Positions 1 through 10,100 of a stretch of DNA of 29,941 bases are shown here, piece by piece. The notes under the pieces are model-generated. The model was given only the letters and a program-made list of their open reading frames with translations. It was not told the DNA's origin and searched no databases. Origin of the DNA: an uncultured Campylobacter sp. (GTDB taxonomy: Bacteria; Campylobacterota; Campylobacteria; Campylobacterales; Campylobacteraceae). Every line of letters starts with the position of its first letter. Position 1 is the first letter of the stretch. A program made the position numbers and the translations under genes. The stretch covers positions 1 through 29,941 of the forward strand of contig NZ_CALKTQ010000158.1 in NCBI RefSeq assembly GCF_937997465.1, written 5' to 3'.

Positions 1-2953
1 CGCAGTGAATTTTGGACTCTTCGACTTGGCGAAGCTGCATAGAGTTCATAGACCCTTTAGTCTCCGCAACAAAATAAATATGCTTAATATCTCCCTCATA
101 AAATGCAATCGCCCAGTCTGGATTGTATTTTCCTACAGGCGTGCTTATATAAAAGCCACTTGGAAGCTTAACATAAACGGCAACGTCATTACTTGTATCT
201 AGTTCCATTGCAAAAGCTTTTTCATTGGCCGAATCATATACGACATGATCGTAAAGATGTTTTTTTGTTTTAATCGTATTTTTGTCAAGCTGACCTTTTA
301 TCGTAGGATCCGTAAAAACCGCAGTATCGTATTTTTCATCTAACGCATTATAGGTAATATGCTCTATAATTGCCGTAGCCTTTTGATCATTTATAAGAGC
401 AGCCGCTTTTATGATAAATTCCTCAGGATTTGACTTAAATTGTTCAAACGTAGTCTGCTTTATCCCTCTAAGAATTTGAATAATAGCTTTTCTAGTAAGC
501 CCCGTCTCGTCTACTAGTTTTCCGATCAAATCATATTTAATGCTTGAATTTAGGGCTATTGCATGGTTGTAGTTTAGAGATTCTTCTTTGACAAAGGACT
601 CTCCAGATATCAACTCATCTTTTGAGCGAATTTGCTCCATTGCTCCAGTTTCGACTCTAAAGTAAATTTTTGAAACTTGCAAATTCTTATCTAAAGACTC
701 AATTGCCTTTTTTACAAGCTCATCCGTATCAAAGTTGACTACATATACGGATTTTGAGTTGATCTTGCTCCACAGCTCCTTAAATTCAGGCATAGCAAGT
801 TTATCTTCATCTACTGATAGCTCGACGTTGTTTTTGCGTGCATCTTCTGGCATCATCGCTTTGCTATCATAAACAGAATCGATAATCGCAATGACAGATT
901 GAGCAAAGTCAACCACTTCATCAGCAAGCTTTATATTGCCATTTACCTTGTCTGCATAATATTTATCAGTTAGCGATCCTTGCTTGTCTATATAGCCTTC
1001 CGTGCGTAAGCAAACGTATATTTCTCTAGCGGTATCATTAGTTATCACGTCGCTATTACCGCTCGAGTCAACTATAACTTTACCGGTAAATAGCTCAGGC
1101 GTTACCGCCTTCGGCCTATCCGAAATAGCCTGGGCAAGCTCGCTTTGAAGCCCTTTGGCAAAACTATCATAGCTTTCGCTAGCGATAACGGTAAGTATGT
1201 TTACGTTGTGAACATCACTTCCAAGCACATTACTATCCATACGCTCGCCATTTTGATTTACGCAAAGTCTAAGCCCGCGACCGACCTCTTGACGTTTTCT
1301 TGTTTCGCTAGTACTTTGTTTTAAAGTGCAAATTTGAAATACATTTGGATTATCCCATCCTTCACGAAGCGCAGAGTGCGAAAATATAAATCTAACAGGG
1401 GACTTATTTGGATCTCTATCAAGCAAAAGCTCTTTATTTTTCATGATAAGATCGTATGCATCGACGTCATCGGTCGTAGTTTCTTTGCGACCTACTTTAG
1501 GATCAATCATATTTCCTTTTTTGTCAATAGAAAAATATCCCGCATGCGTACTTTTAGCGGGAATTAGATCAAGATACTTCAAATAATCACTCTCGTTTGT
1601 GTCATGTTGTAAATTTTTGATAATATCTTCGTATTCTTCTTCAAACATACCAGCATAAGCACCGTTTGTGGGCTCACCAGCTGCATCATATTGCCTATAT
1701 TTGGCTACTTCATCGATAAAAAATAACGAAAGCACCTTGATGCCTTTATAAAAAAGCTCGCGCTCTCTTTGAATGTGTGAAATGATAGTCTCTCTTATCT
1801 GTATTCGGCGAAGCTGATCCTCGCTTACTTTACCGATAACATCTCCGGCGTAAATTTTAATGCCGTTAAGAAATTCCACTGAGTCATCGCGTCCATCGAT
1901 TTTTGAGATAATAAAACCCTGTTTATACTCCTCTAACTGACCGGAGTTGTCATATAAGTTGTATCCATCGGTTACCGTTTTTGTGATCTTGCGGATGCCG
2001 CTTGCGCCCTTGCAATCAAACTGGATGGTAGCGGTCGGTGCGGATTTTGAAAGATTGATACTCTCAAGATAGACATAGCCCTCCGTAGCCGTGCTAGCTG
2101 ATTCTGTGATGCCTTTGACTGCTATTTTCTTAACGAGACGTTTATTATATGCCTCCATCGCGTCTAGGCGGTAGATCATATTATAGATACTATCGCTTTT
2201 ATGCGTTGCAGAGTATCGAAGTGTCATTAGTGGATTAAATTGCTTTAAATTTTCCTTTGTTTGTTTACCTTCCACGGATTGGGGCTCATCGATAATAACA
2301 ATAGGATTTGTCTTTGCGATAATATCTATTGGCCTGCGAGAGCCAAACTCATCAAGCTCCATGTGAATTCGTCTTGCGTCTTTTCCTTTTGCGTTAAACG
2401 CTTGAGAATTTATGATCATAACGTTTATAGAGCTATCCGATGCAAAATCATTTATATGTCTAAGCTGGGCGGAATTATATATAAAAAAGTGAACCTTTTT
2501 ACCGTATTCCTCAGCAAAATGCTCCTGCGTCATCAAAAACGACTTATATACTCCCTCACGGATAGCGATACTTGGCACGACGATGATGAATTTACTCCAG
2601 CCGTAGTGCTTATTTAGCTCAAACATCGTCTTGATATAGGTGTAAGTCTTGCCGACTCCCGTTTCCATCTCGATCGTTAGATTGTATCTACCTTCTAGTT
2701 TGGCTGAAGGCTTTATTTGATTATCTCTTTGTAGTTTTTGTATATTTTCTAAGATGATTTTGTCATTTAGTTCAGGTACAATTTTTTGATTGCTCCAGCC
2801 GGTAAAGTCCTCAAATTCTAGCGTTTGTTGGTAACTCCCCGCACCCTTATCTATAATGTAAGTCGGCGTTAGATATGGCTGCCCGGCAAATACACCCACT
2901 ACGGCTTTGGCAGCATCTGCTTGAAATTTTTGATGCTTAAATTGCAGTTTCAT
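1..2953 (-). CDS. res: Type III restriction endonuclease subunit Res (C-terminus cut by window edge)
   Basis: ATP-dependent helicase/nuclease subunit of a Type III restriction system, which acts with Mod to translocate and cut unmodified DNA. I translated 984 codons from the ATG at 2953; the frame stays open to the window edge. Seen: Walker A ETGVGKT (residues about 97-103), Walker B-like DEPQ (222-225), SAT (248-250), a helicase motif VI-like VGRGLR near residue 560, and near the C-terminus a PD...ETKG pattern (residues about 944-967) that fits the PD-(D/E)XK nuclease domain of Res. The start is supported by AAGGAG nine bases upstream, which overlaps the mod stop codon; 12 bases separate the genes, so it is the last visible gene of the operon. 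No internal stop was met in the translation. Family assignment is confident; the true C-terminus is not visible. Confidence 0.95.
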   Translation of the reverse strand, partial: MKLQFKHQKFQADAAKAVVGVFAGQPYLTPTYIIDKGAGSYQQTLEFEDFTGWSNQKIVPELNDKIILENIQKLQRDNQIKPSAKLEGRYNLTIEMETGVGKTYTYIKTMFELNKHYGWSKFIIVVPSIAIREGVYKSFLMTQEHFAEEYGKKVHFFIYNSAQLRHINDFASDSSINVMIINSQAFNAKGKDARRIHMELDEFGSRRPIDIIAKTNPIVIIDEPQSVEGKQTKENLKQFNPLMTLRYSATHKSDSIYNMIYRLDAMEAYNKRLVKKIAVKGITESASTATEGYVYLESINLSKSAPTATIQFDCKGASGIRKITKTVTDGYNLYDNSGQLEEYKQGFIISKIDGRDDSVEFLNGIKIYAGDVIGKVSEDQLRRIQIRETIISHIQRERELFYKGIKVLSLFFIDEVAKYRQYDAAGEPTNGAYAGMFEEEYEDIIKNLQHDTNESDYLKYLDLIPAKSTHAGYFSIDKKGNMIDPKVGRKETTTDDVDAYDLIMKNKELLLDRDPNKSPVRFIFSHSALREGWDNPNVFQICTLKQSTSETRKRQEVGRGLRLCVNQNGERMDSNVLGSDVHNVNILTVIASESYDSFAKGLQSELAQAISDRPKAVTPELFTGKVIVDSSGNSDVITNDTAREIYVCLRTEGYIDKQGSLTDKYYADKVNGNIKLADEVVDFAQSVIAIIDSVYDSKAMMPEDARKNNVELSVDEDKLAMPEFKELWSKINSKSVYVVNFDTDELVKKAIESLDKNLQVSKIYFRVETGAMEQIRSKDELISGESFVKEESLNYNHAIALNSSIKYDLIGKLVDETGLTRKAIIQILRGIKQTTFEQFKSNPEEFIIKAAALINDQKATAIIEHITYNALDEKYDTAVFTDPTIKGQLDKNTIKTKKHLYDHVVYDSANEKAFAMELDTSNDVAVYVKLPSGFYISTPVGKYNPDWAIAFYEGDIKHIYFVAETKGSMNSMQLRQVEESKIHC

Positions 2954-2965
2954 ATCGCTTGCTCC

Positions 2966-4831
2966 TTATATGACTTTTACCCTAGTATCAGGCGCAAGCA
3001 GTTTAAATATCTCCGCTACATTGATCTTTGACGGACTATTTGCAAAGCTACTATCTCTAAATACCGCGCGAAGCGGGCGTTTCTTTGCGATCTCTTTTAT
3101 CACGCTCTCAGCGATATTTTCATCAAAGCAAGCGATTAAATCTCCATCGTTATAATTATGCACCGTGCAGCCTTCGATCTTTTCGCAAGCGTATGGAAGC
3201 GATAGCGGAAGTCCCCACTCTAGCAAACAACCAAAAAGCAGGTCTAGATCGCTCCTATCAGGTTTTACGTTTGACTCAAGCGTAGAAAGTAGGTCTTGGC
3301 TATATTCGCTTGGGCTATAGTAAACATCTCTCATATTTGTATCGTCTAGCTTAAGCACTCTAAAGCCGATATCTAAATTTTCAATGCCCTCTTTATCTTT
3401 ATTTTCTTCTAAAATTTTCTTACCGGCACGGCGTATGCGCTCTTTGCCTATTTCGCAGATGTTTTTATAGCCCGCTTTATAGGCTTCGCTTGTTTCATCT
3501 GTCTTTTCGGGAAGTTGCACCATGATAAATTTACGATTTCCGCCATCTTCGGCATTTAGTTGCATTACAGCATGAGCGGTTGTAGCTGAGCCTGAAAAGA
3601 AGTCTAGGATAATATCATCTCCATTAACTACTAAATTTGTAAAAAAAGTAATTAATTCAATGGGTTTGGAATAATCAAAAAAATTTTGAAGTTCTAATTT
3701 TTTTAAAGCCAATGAGCCTTTTGCTGTTGTGCCTATATCATCTAGCAAAAGTGTTTCAAATGGCGTCAAAGAAATTCCACTTGGAAAATTACGGTAAATA
3801 CTGTATTGTCCATTTTTATGAATTAGTTCTAAATTTCCATTACTCAATAACTCTTCTGCTTTTTCTTTGCCCACTCTCCATCTACCATCCGTACCGTCTT
3901 CTCTTACTGGAAATACTACAATACCATTAATTTCAATTGGATAATACATTGAAGGTCTATCTTCTTTTCTGTCAGCTTGACCCCATTGTCTTAAATTTTC
4001 TTTTCTAGCATCAGAGTGTTTTTCTATCATTTTAAACGAAATTAAAGAAGATAATTTTGAATAACATAAAATATATTCATGTGTGATTGAAACTGTAGAG
4101 GTGGTTCCAACTTTTCCTAATTTGGATTTCCAAACAAATTCTGAAACGAAATTTTGTATCCCAAACACTTCATCGCAAATTTTCTTTAAATTTGCCTGTT
4201 CGTTATCATCGATACTGATAAAAATCACTCCATCATCGCTAAGCAAATTTCTTGCAAGCAGTAGTCTTGGATAGATCATAGAGCACCAATCAGAGTGAAA
4301 ACGGCCGTTGCTATCTGTGTTTTTAAACATGCGGTTGCCAGCCTCATCGATCTCGCCTGATTCGCTTGCGTATTCGTCGCTACTCATCTTAAAATCATCG
4401 TTGTAAATAAAGTCATTTCCTGTGTTGTAAGGCGGATCGATATAGATCATCTTTACCTTGCCTAGATAGCTCTCTTGCAAAAGTTTTAAAACCTCAAGAT
4501 TGTCGCCTTCTATGTATAAATTTTCCGTTTTATCCCAATTTACGCTCTCATCTTTGCAAGGTCTAAGCGTCTTTCGTATTGGCTTGTTTGCTTCAATGAT
4601 AGACGCCTTTTTGCCAACCCATGTAAATTCGTAAGCTTCGTTGCCGTCTATGACCTCTTTTGATAACATCTGCTTTAGTAGCTCGAAATTTATAGCTTTT
4701 TTATAGACCTTGTTTTCCGCTGTACTTTTTTCTTCATCTAGCATTTCTGTGATGCAATTAGGAAACAAAGCCCCAATCTTCTCAATATTTTGAGCGGTAA
4801 TATCTGCGGTCTCCATTCTCATTTTATCCAT
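2966..4831 (-). CDS. mod: Type III DNA adenine-N6 methyltransferase Mod
   Basis: Modification and specificity subunit of the Type III system; methylates adenine in the recognition site and is needed by Res. Numbered from the ATG at 4831, the catalytic DPPY is at residues 132-135 and the SAM-binding FFSGSATT at 411-418. This motif IV-before-motif I order is that of beta-class Mod enzymes. The stretch between them (about 225-390) is the expected target recognition domain. An upstream in-frame ATG exists at 4861, but the ATG at 4831 has GGAGG eight bases upstream, so I prefer 621 residues. That ribosome binding site lies in the last codons of the preceding ATPase gene, and the two reading frames overlap by eight bases, so translation is probably coupled. 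No simple-sequence repeat of the kind that makes some mod genes phase variable was seen. Confidence 0.95.
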   Translation of the reverse strand: MDKMRMETADITAQNIEKIGALFPNCITEMLDEEKSTAENKVYKKAINFELLKQMLSKEVIDGNEAYEFTWVGKKASIIEANKPIRKTLRPCKDESVNWDKTENLYIEGDNLEVLKLLQESYLGKVKMIYIDPPYNTGNDFIYNDDFKMSSDEYASESGEIDEAGNRMFKNTDSNGRFHSDWCSMIYPRLLLARNLLSDDGVIFISIDDNEQANLKKICDEVFGIQNFVSEFVWKSKLGKVGTTSTVSITHEYILCYSKLSSLISFKMIEKHSDARKENLRQWGQADRKEDRPSMYYPIEINGIVVFPVREDGTDGRWRVGKEKAEELLSNGNLELIHKNGQYSIYRNFPSGISLTPFETLLLDDIGTTAKGSLALKKLELQNFFDYSKPIELITFFTNLVVNGDDIILDFFSGSATTAHAVMQLNAEDGGNRKFIMVQLPEKTDETSEAYKAGYKNICEIGKERIRRAGKKILEENKDKEGIENLDIGFRVLKLDDTNMRDVYYSPSEYSQDLLSTLESNVKPDRSDLDLLFGCLLEWGLPLSLPYACEKIEGCTVHNYNDGDLIACFDENIAESVIKEIAKKRPLRAVFRDSSFANSPSKINVAEIFKLLAPDTRVKVI

Positions 4832-6470
4832 TATTAATTCCTCCGTTATTTTTATATCCAAATATTTCTTCTTCTAAACGTTTATACACATCCATATCTT
4901 GAGTAATTAGGGGACTAAGAGTATCACGGATAAATGTGTCTGGAGTATTTCCGCACTGCGTGAGCGAAAGATGTCGTTTTAATGCCGAATAGATATCTCC
5001 GCGAGCAGACTTGTAGTCATCTGGCGCGTTCCCTCTGTTTTTAGAATCATTAATGGCTTTTGCTTTTTCACTTAAACATTCTTCATACTTTTCAGGTTTT
5101 TCAACCGACTCACATAATTTCTTAATGACTTCATCATCAAATATATATGATTCCAGATTGCGCATTTTCAAGACCTTGATTCCCATCTCTATAAGACTGG
5201 CTACTTCTTGTGGACTACGATCATCACGGTCAACTATCTTAATAACTTGGGTGTTTTTGAGTAGCGTTTCTATTATTTGCCCGCTCTTTTTTTCAATATT
5301 TTCTATATCATTACATGAGCCGCCGGAAATAAATAATGTTTCTGGGTGAGTATTGGCAAAAATAGTGGAATAAATCGTCTTGTCAAAATCCTTGCGTTTT
5401 TCGCCATTGGGATTACCCTCGCAAAATACAATTGTTTTTGGCAACATTAGTTTTGCAAAATCCCCAAAGGCAAGTTCGTAAAACTTATCCATTATTGCTT
5501 TACCTATTTTTGTAGGGCGAATAACTTGTTCTGTGTCAAAATCTCTTTCGCCAAAGTCCAAGAAAATAACTGTACCAGGATTCTCTTTTTCAATTTCCTG
5601 TGCCTCTTGAAGCATTCCTATCGAATGCGTTGCGAGCAAAAGTTGTGACTTTCCTGGAATAAGTGAAAAAAGCTCACGCAATACCTTTCCTTGTAATTTA
5701 GTGTGCATATGGGTTTCCGGTTCATCAATGCAATAAACAGCATCTGGGTAATAATTTGACTGCACAACCATGTCTAGTATTAAATCAAAGGCAGATTTTT
5801 CTCCTGCAGAGAGGTTGCGATAACTGAAATTTTCGGTGGCTCCCTTTGTAAAATAAAAGTTTCCGTTATTAAGTGGCTCCCCAAGAGATGAAAACTTTAA
5901 ATCTTCAAAAATACGCTCTATCGCCGCTCCTACTTTTCCGGTTAATTCCTCACGCAAAGAAGCAACGGACTTGGCATTATTCTTGCTATTAAATATACCC
6001 GAAATTGTATATGCAATAAGCCTCTGATAATTGGCGGAAACAGTTTGATCGTTTTGAATAAGAGAATCTAAGCGTGCAGATTCAGTTGGATTTTGCTGCC
6101 TATGCATAGAATCAATCTTAAAATCAGGTTCGTTTCTATACGCACTTCTGAAATAAAAGTGCCCCTTTATTTTTTCTTGATTATCGAAGTTTTTATCATA
6201 AAAGTCAATCTTAACAAGTTTTGATGTCTCTGTATACCAATTACTATCAATAGCCTTATTAAAATTTCCTGTTTTTCTTAAGTAATGATAATCACCGATA
6301 TTTCTATATCCTATATATTGATAGTAATGGTTCAAAGCTTCCATAAAAGATGTTTTTCCTGAGCCGTTTGGCCCTACCAAAACCACTAATTTGGCTGTTT
6401 CTGGAATATTTTCAACGATTAGATGAGTAAAACGTTTAAAATTCCTCAACTCTATCTGTTTTATCTTCAT
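4824..6470 (-). CDS. AAA/ABC-type ATPase fused to a TOPRIM (DUF4435-like) domain; PARIS/OLD-like
   Basis: Protein of 548 residues. The N-terminal half is an ABC-type (AAA15/OLD-like) ATPase: Walker A GPNGSGKT (33-40), signature LSAGEKS (220-226), Walker B YCIDE (246-250) and H-loop His282. The C-terminal part looks like a TOPRIM fold: an acidic FCEG (Glu351) after a beta strand, then IVDRDD with Asp414 and Asp416, then NLESY (438-442) as in DUF4435 proteins. ABC ATPase plus TOPRIM/DUF4435 is the make-up of the PARIS defence pair AriA-AriB, here in one chain; OLD-family nucleases share the broad architecture. PARIS is known to respond to phage anti-restriction proteins. The gene starts in an ATGA overlap with the DUF4391 gene and its 3' end carries the mod ribosome binding site, so it belongs to the restriction operon. 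Family call is firm at the fold level; the PARIS assignment is inference. Confidence 0.85.
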   Translation of the reverse strand: MKIKQIELRNFKRFTHLIVENIPETAKLVVLVGPNGSGKTSFMEALNHYYQYIGYRNIGDYHYLRKTGNFNKAIDSNWYTETSKLVKIDFYDKNFDNQEKIKGHFYFRSAYRNEPDFKIDSMHRQQNPTESARLDSLIQNDQTVSANYQRLIAYTISGIFNSKNNAKSVASLREELTGKVGAAIERIFEDLKFSSLGEPLNNGNFYFTKGATENFSYRNLSAGEKSAFDLILDMVVQSNYYPDAVYCIDEPETHMHTKLQGKVLRELFSLIPGKSQLLLATHSIGMLQEAQEIEKENPGTVIFLDFGERDFDTEQVIRPTKIGKAIMDKFYELAFGDFAKLMLPKTIVFCEGNPNGEKRKDFDKTIYSTIFANTHPETLFISGGSCNDIENIEKKSGQIIETLLKNTQVIKIVDRDDRSPQEVASLIEMGIKVLKMRNLESYIFDDEVIKKLCESVEKPEKYEECLSEKAKAINDSKNRGNAPDDYKSARGDIYSALKRHLSLTQCGNTPDTFIRDTLSPLITQDMDVYKRLEEEIFGYKNNGGINNG

Positions 6471-7132
6471 GAAATATTCTTAAACTCCTTCCTTAATTTT
6501 TTTAATTCCAAATTGATTTCTATCTGCCGATTTAGCTGTTTTTCTTTGCGTATTTTGGACTCTAGTGCTAAAATTTGTCTTTGTAGCAGCTCCTTTTGCT
6601 CAGACCTAGCTACGGAGTCTTTAAGACTTTCATCTGAAACCATTTTTTGCAATGTTTCGCCGGCTATTTGGCGAACGAAATTTTCATAGGCTGCATCAAG
6701 GTTTAACCCATCTAGTTTCAAAGGCAAATTTTGCTTATCTAGCCAATCGGTATAGTAGTATGAATTTACTTTAAAAGCCCTGTTTCCAGATGTAGCAGCC
6801 TCTTTATAGCTAATACAAGCCTTGTATCTGCCCTGATACTCTAAGATAAAAACTATATGATACGGCACCGCTCTATCTATATGGCGCAATAGCTCATCAT
6901 CTAGGTTTGGGCTCTTTAAAAATATCTCAAAGACTTGGATCTCTTTTACGAGACTGCCATCTGCAAGGTTGGTAGTAGAGGACGCGATTTTATTGCTCCA
7001 AAGAATTTTATCTACTTGCTCTATAAATATTTTCTTTAAAGCAGGCGATATCTCTAAATTTTCATAAAATTTCTGTTTTGGGATTTTTATTTTTTTGTTA
7101 AATTCCGTGCTTTTTGGTAACTCTATAGCCAT
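6467..7132 (-). CDS. DUF4391 domain-containing protein
   Basis: Protein of 221 residues that I recognise as DUF4391, a family of unknown mechanism often found beside SNF2-type helicases and Type III restriction-modification genes. The N-terminus has the lysine-rich stretch NKKIKIPKQKFYEN, followed by a mixed alpha/beta core with HIVFILEY and CISYKEA; the last 60 or so residues are highly charged (QIEINLELKKLRKEF) and may form a coiled coil. It starts 11 bases after the helicase gene and ends in a four-base ATGA overlap with the ATPase-TOPRIM gene. A role as partner or adaptor of the helicase or of Mod/Res is an inference from context only; no catalytic motif was identified. Confidence 0.8.
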   Translation of the reverse strand: MAIELPKSTEFNKKIKIPKQKFYENLEISPALKKIFIEQVDKILWSNKIASSTTNLADGSLVKEIQVFEIFLKSPNLDDELLRHIDRAVPYHIVFILEYQGRYKACISYKEAATSGNRAFKVNSYYYTDWLDKQNLPLKLDGLNLDAAYENFVRQIAGETLQKMVSDESLKDSVARSEQKELLQRQILALESKIRKEKQLNRQIEINLELKKLRKEFKNIS

Positions 7133-7143
7133 AGATAGCTCCG

Positions 7144-10100
7144 TTATTTTATAACCAAAAAGCAGATCAGCTCAAAATCATCTAACCCTGATATAGCAGA
7201 CATCAAAGCAGAAGTGCCGCCGGCTGAGAACAAACTATCTATATCGCTTTCTTCTTTTTTGTCGATAATGGAGCTAATTGCTTCGCTTAATAGCTTTGAC
7301 ATTTTACTCATATCTTTACCGTCGTTGGTTTCGTGATTAAATTTCTGACACAGGTGAGAAATAGGCTCTTTTTTTCCTCTGCAAAGAAGCCTTAAGCTAT
7401 CTAATATGCTTTTTGGCTCAAGATAATCGCAGACAATATCGCCATCGGTTCCTATATATACCATATAAAAAGGGTGAATTCTATTTCTGTTGTCGATATT
7501 TACGCTGTTATTTACATTTTTAAGTATAAAAATAACGCCTTCTGGTAGCTCATTTGTAGCTGGAACAACGGCGTGTAGTCCTTTTGGCTTATTGTCCATA
7601 TCGCCGTTATTTTTTACGTATTCTAGTAGATCAAGCCTAAATTCATTAAGGCCTAAGTCCATGATCGAAATGCCTGTGGCCATATCCTCGATATCCACCA
7701 CCTCTTCTTGAAGCTTTTTTAGCTGTTGCTTGCGGTATTCAAGATCGCCGTTTTCTTCTGGATTTATCAAATCATCATCGCCCGTAGAGGTCATGATGGA
7801 AATTTTCATTCTAGTCTCAACACGTGCTTTTAAATTTATATACTCATCCAAATCCATATCCGGCCAGAAATTTACCAGCTGAATAACTTCGTTTTTACTT
7901 CCTATGCGGTCTATGCGACCAAATCTTTGAATAATACGGACTGGATTCCAATGAATATCATAGTTGACGAGATAGTCGCAATCTTGCAAATTTTGGCCCT
8001 CAGATATACAATCTGTGGCAATTAGTATATCTATTTGCGTTTTATCGTTAGGCATTATAAGGTCTTTGCCTTTAGATAAAGGCGAAAAGCATGTCAATAC
8101 GTTATTTAACGTGGCCTTAAATCCCTTAATGGTCGTTTTACCGTCGATAGACCCGGTAATGACCGCCGTATCAAGACCGTATTTTTCTTTGATAAAGCTA
8201 CCGACATTATCGTACAAATACTCCGCCGTATCGGAAAATGCTGAAAAGATTAGGATCTTTTTGTTTTCACGATTGATCGGATTTTCAATTTTTGCAGACA
8301 TAAGCCTAAATAGCTCTTGTAGCTTGCCATCATGCTCAGGGGTAATATCGCTTATCATATCATCAAGAAGCCCTAGTATCTCCGCATCTTTAGTAAGTTC
8401 GGTCTTCCATGTCTTATAGTCCATATCGGCAAGATTGATTTTGACCTTTTTGCCCACAGTGAAAAACTCGGTATTACTATCATCTACATCAAATTCATAA
8501 TCTGAAGTCTCCCACGCATCTATATCTGCGATGCCATTTACTTCAAACATTTCTATCGCATTAATCGTAGTATCTATATAAGATTTTATTCTTTGCAAGG
8601 TTAGTCTGAAAGAATTTATGGAGCTTTCTAGGCGTTTTAGTAGATTAATACTCATAAGCTTTCTAATACCCTGCTCGCGGCCTACTTGGGTTAGCTCATC
8701 GCCTTTATTGTGCGTTAAGTCGATATATTTTTGCACTCTACTTGGGAAAATGTAATTTGAAGGCGTGTATATACATAGCGATAGCATCATCAAGTGCTCA
8801 TAAATTTGATTATAGTTTATGGCCGTGCTTATATCCGTAAGCTGCGGCCTAAGCGAAATAGGCTTATTTCTCTCCGGGAATTTACCGACTTCTGCCGTGT
8901 CATAATATTTTTCAATATGTTTTCTAGAGCGAGCAATAGTCACGCTATCAAGAAGCTCAAAAAAATCAAAATCCAAATTTCGTAATAATTGATCCGTAGT
9001 CCTTTGCTCAGGATCAAGCTTACTCCAAGCGCTAAACGCTCTTTGAGCTTGCTTGAAAATTTCCTCTATTGTTTTATCGGTATCTAGTTTTTTGTTTATG
9101 TATTCAGAATCGCCCTCGTAAGCGATGGCTAGCTGATTTTTTAAATCAATAAAGCGATTATTTACAGGAGTTGCAGATAGCATTAAAACCTTTGTCTTAA
9201 CGCCGGCTTTTATGATCTTATCCATTAATTTTATATACCTATTTTCTTTTGTATTAGAGTGAGTGCCGGTGCCGTTGCGGAAGTTGTGGGATTCGTCAAT
9301 CACTACTAGATCATAATTCCCCCAGTTTAGGCGATCTAGATCTAAGCCGTTAGAAAAGCCTTGTGATCTTGATAGGTCGGTGTGAAATAAGACATCGTAA
9401 TTTAACCTATCTGCGGCAATTGGGTTGTTTATATAGTTATCTTTATATGTGTTCCAGTTTTCTGCTAATTTCTTTGGACATAGCACGAGAACGCTTTTGT
9501 TTCTATTTTCATAGTACTTAACGACAGCCAATGCGGTAAAGGTTTTGCCAAGTCCTACGCTATCGGCAAGGATACATCCGTTATATCGTTCTAGCTTAGA
9601 GATAATGGCAAGGACTGCATCTTTTTGAAAATCATATAGCATGTTCCAAATTTTACTTTGTTTGAAGCCCGTAGCCTCATTTGGAAGTTCATCTTCGGAA
9701 ATATCATTAAGAAACTCGCTAAAAATATGATACAAAGTCATAAAGTAGATAAATTCCGGAGAATTTTCCTTATATGCGGCAGTGATATTTTCAATCACGA
9801 CATCAGTAACATCTTGCAGTGTTTCTTTGTTGTTCCACAGTGATTCAAAAAGTGCAATATAATGATCTGTCAAGGCGGCTTCATCAAATCGATTTACGGT
9901 GTTGTATATATTATTTCCGCGTTTATACCCAATATCTATTGTTGTAAATCCATTGATGGGAATATAGACGGTTTTATTTGTTTTATTTATTATGGTAGCA
10001 AATCCTGAGCTCATACCCGCATCTGTAGTATTGGATTTAAATTTTGCTTTTTTTCTAATCCACTCGGCGCACTCTTTAGCAATTGATTTTTGCGTCATTT

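Noticed and set aside
2261..2617. A 118-codon plus-strand reading frame
   Set aside because: It is antisense to res, which has continuous conserved helicase motifs there; no ribosome binding site.
4831..4861. The upstream ATG at 4861 as start of mod
   Set aside because: It would extend the overlap into the ATPase gene and lacks a ribosome binding site, whereas 4831 has GGAGG at a good distance.
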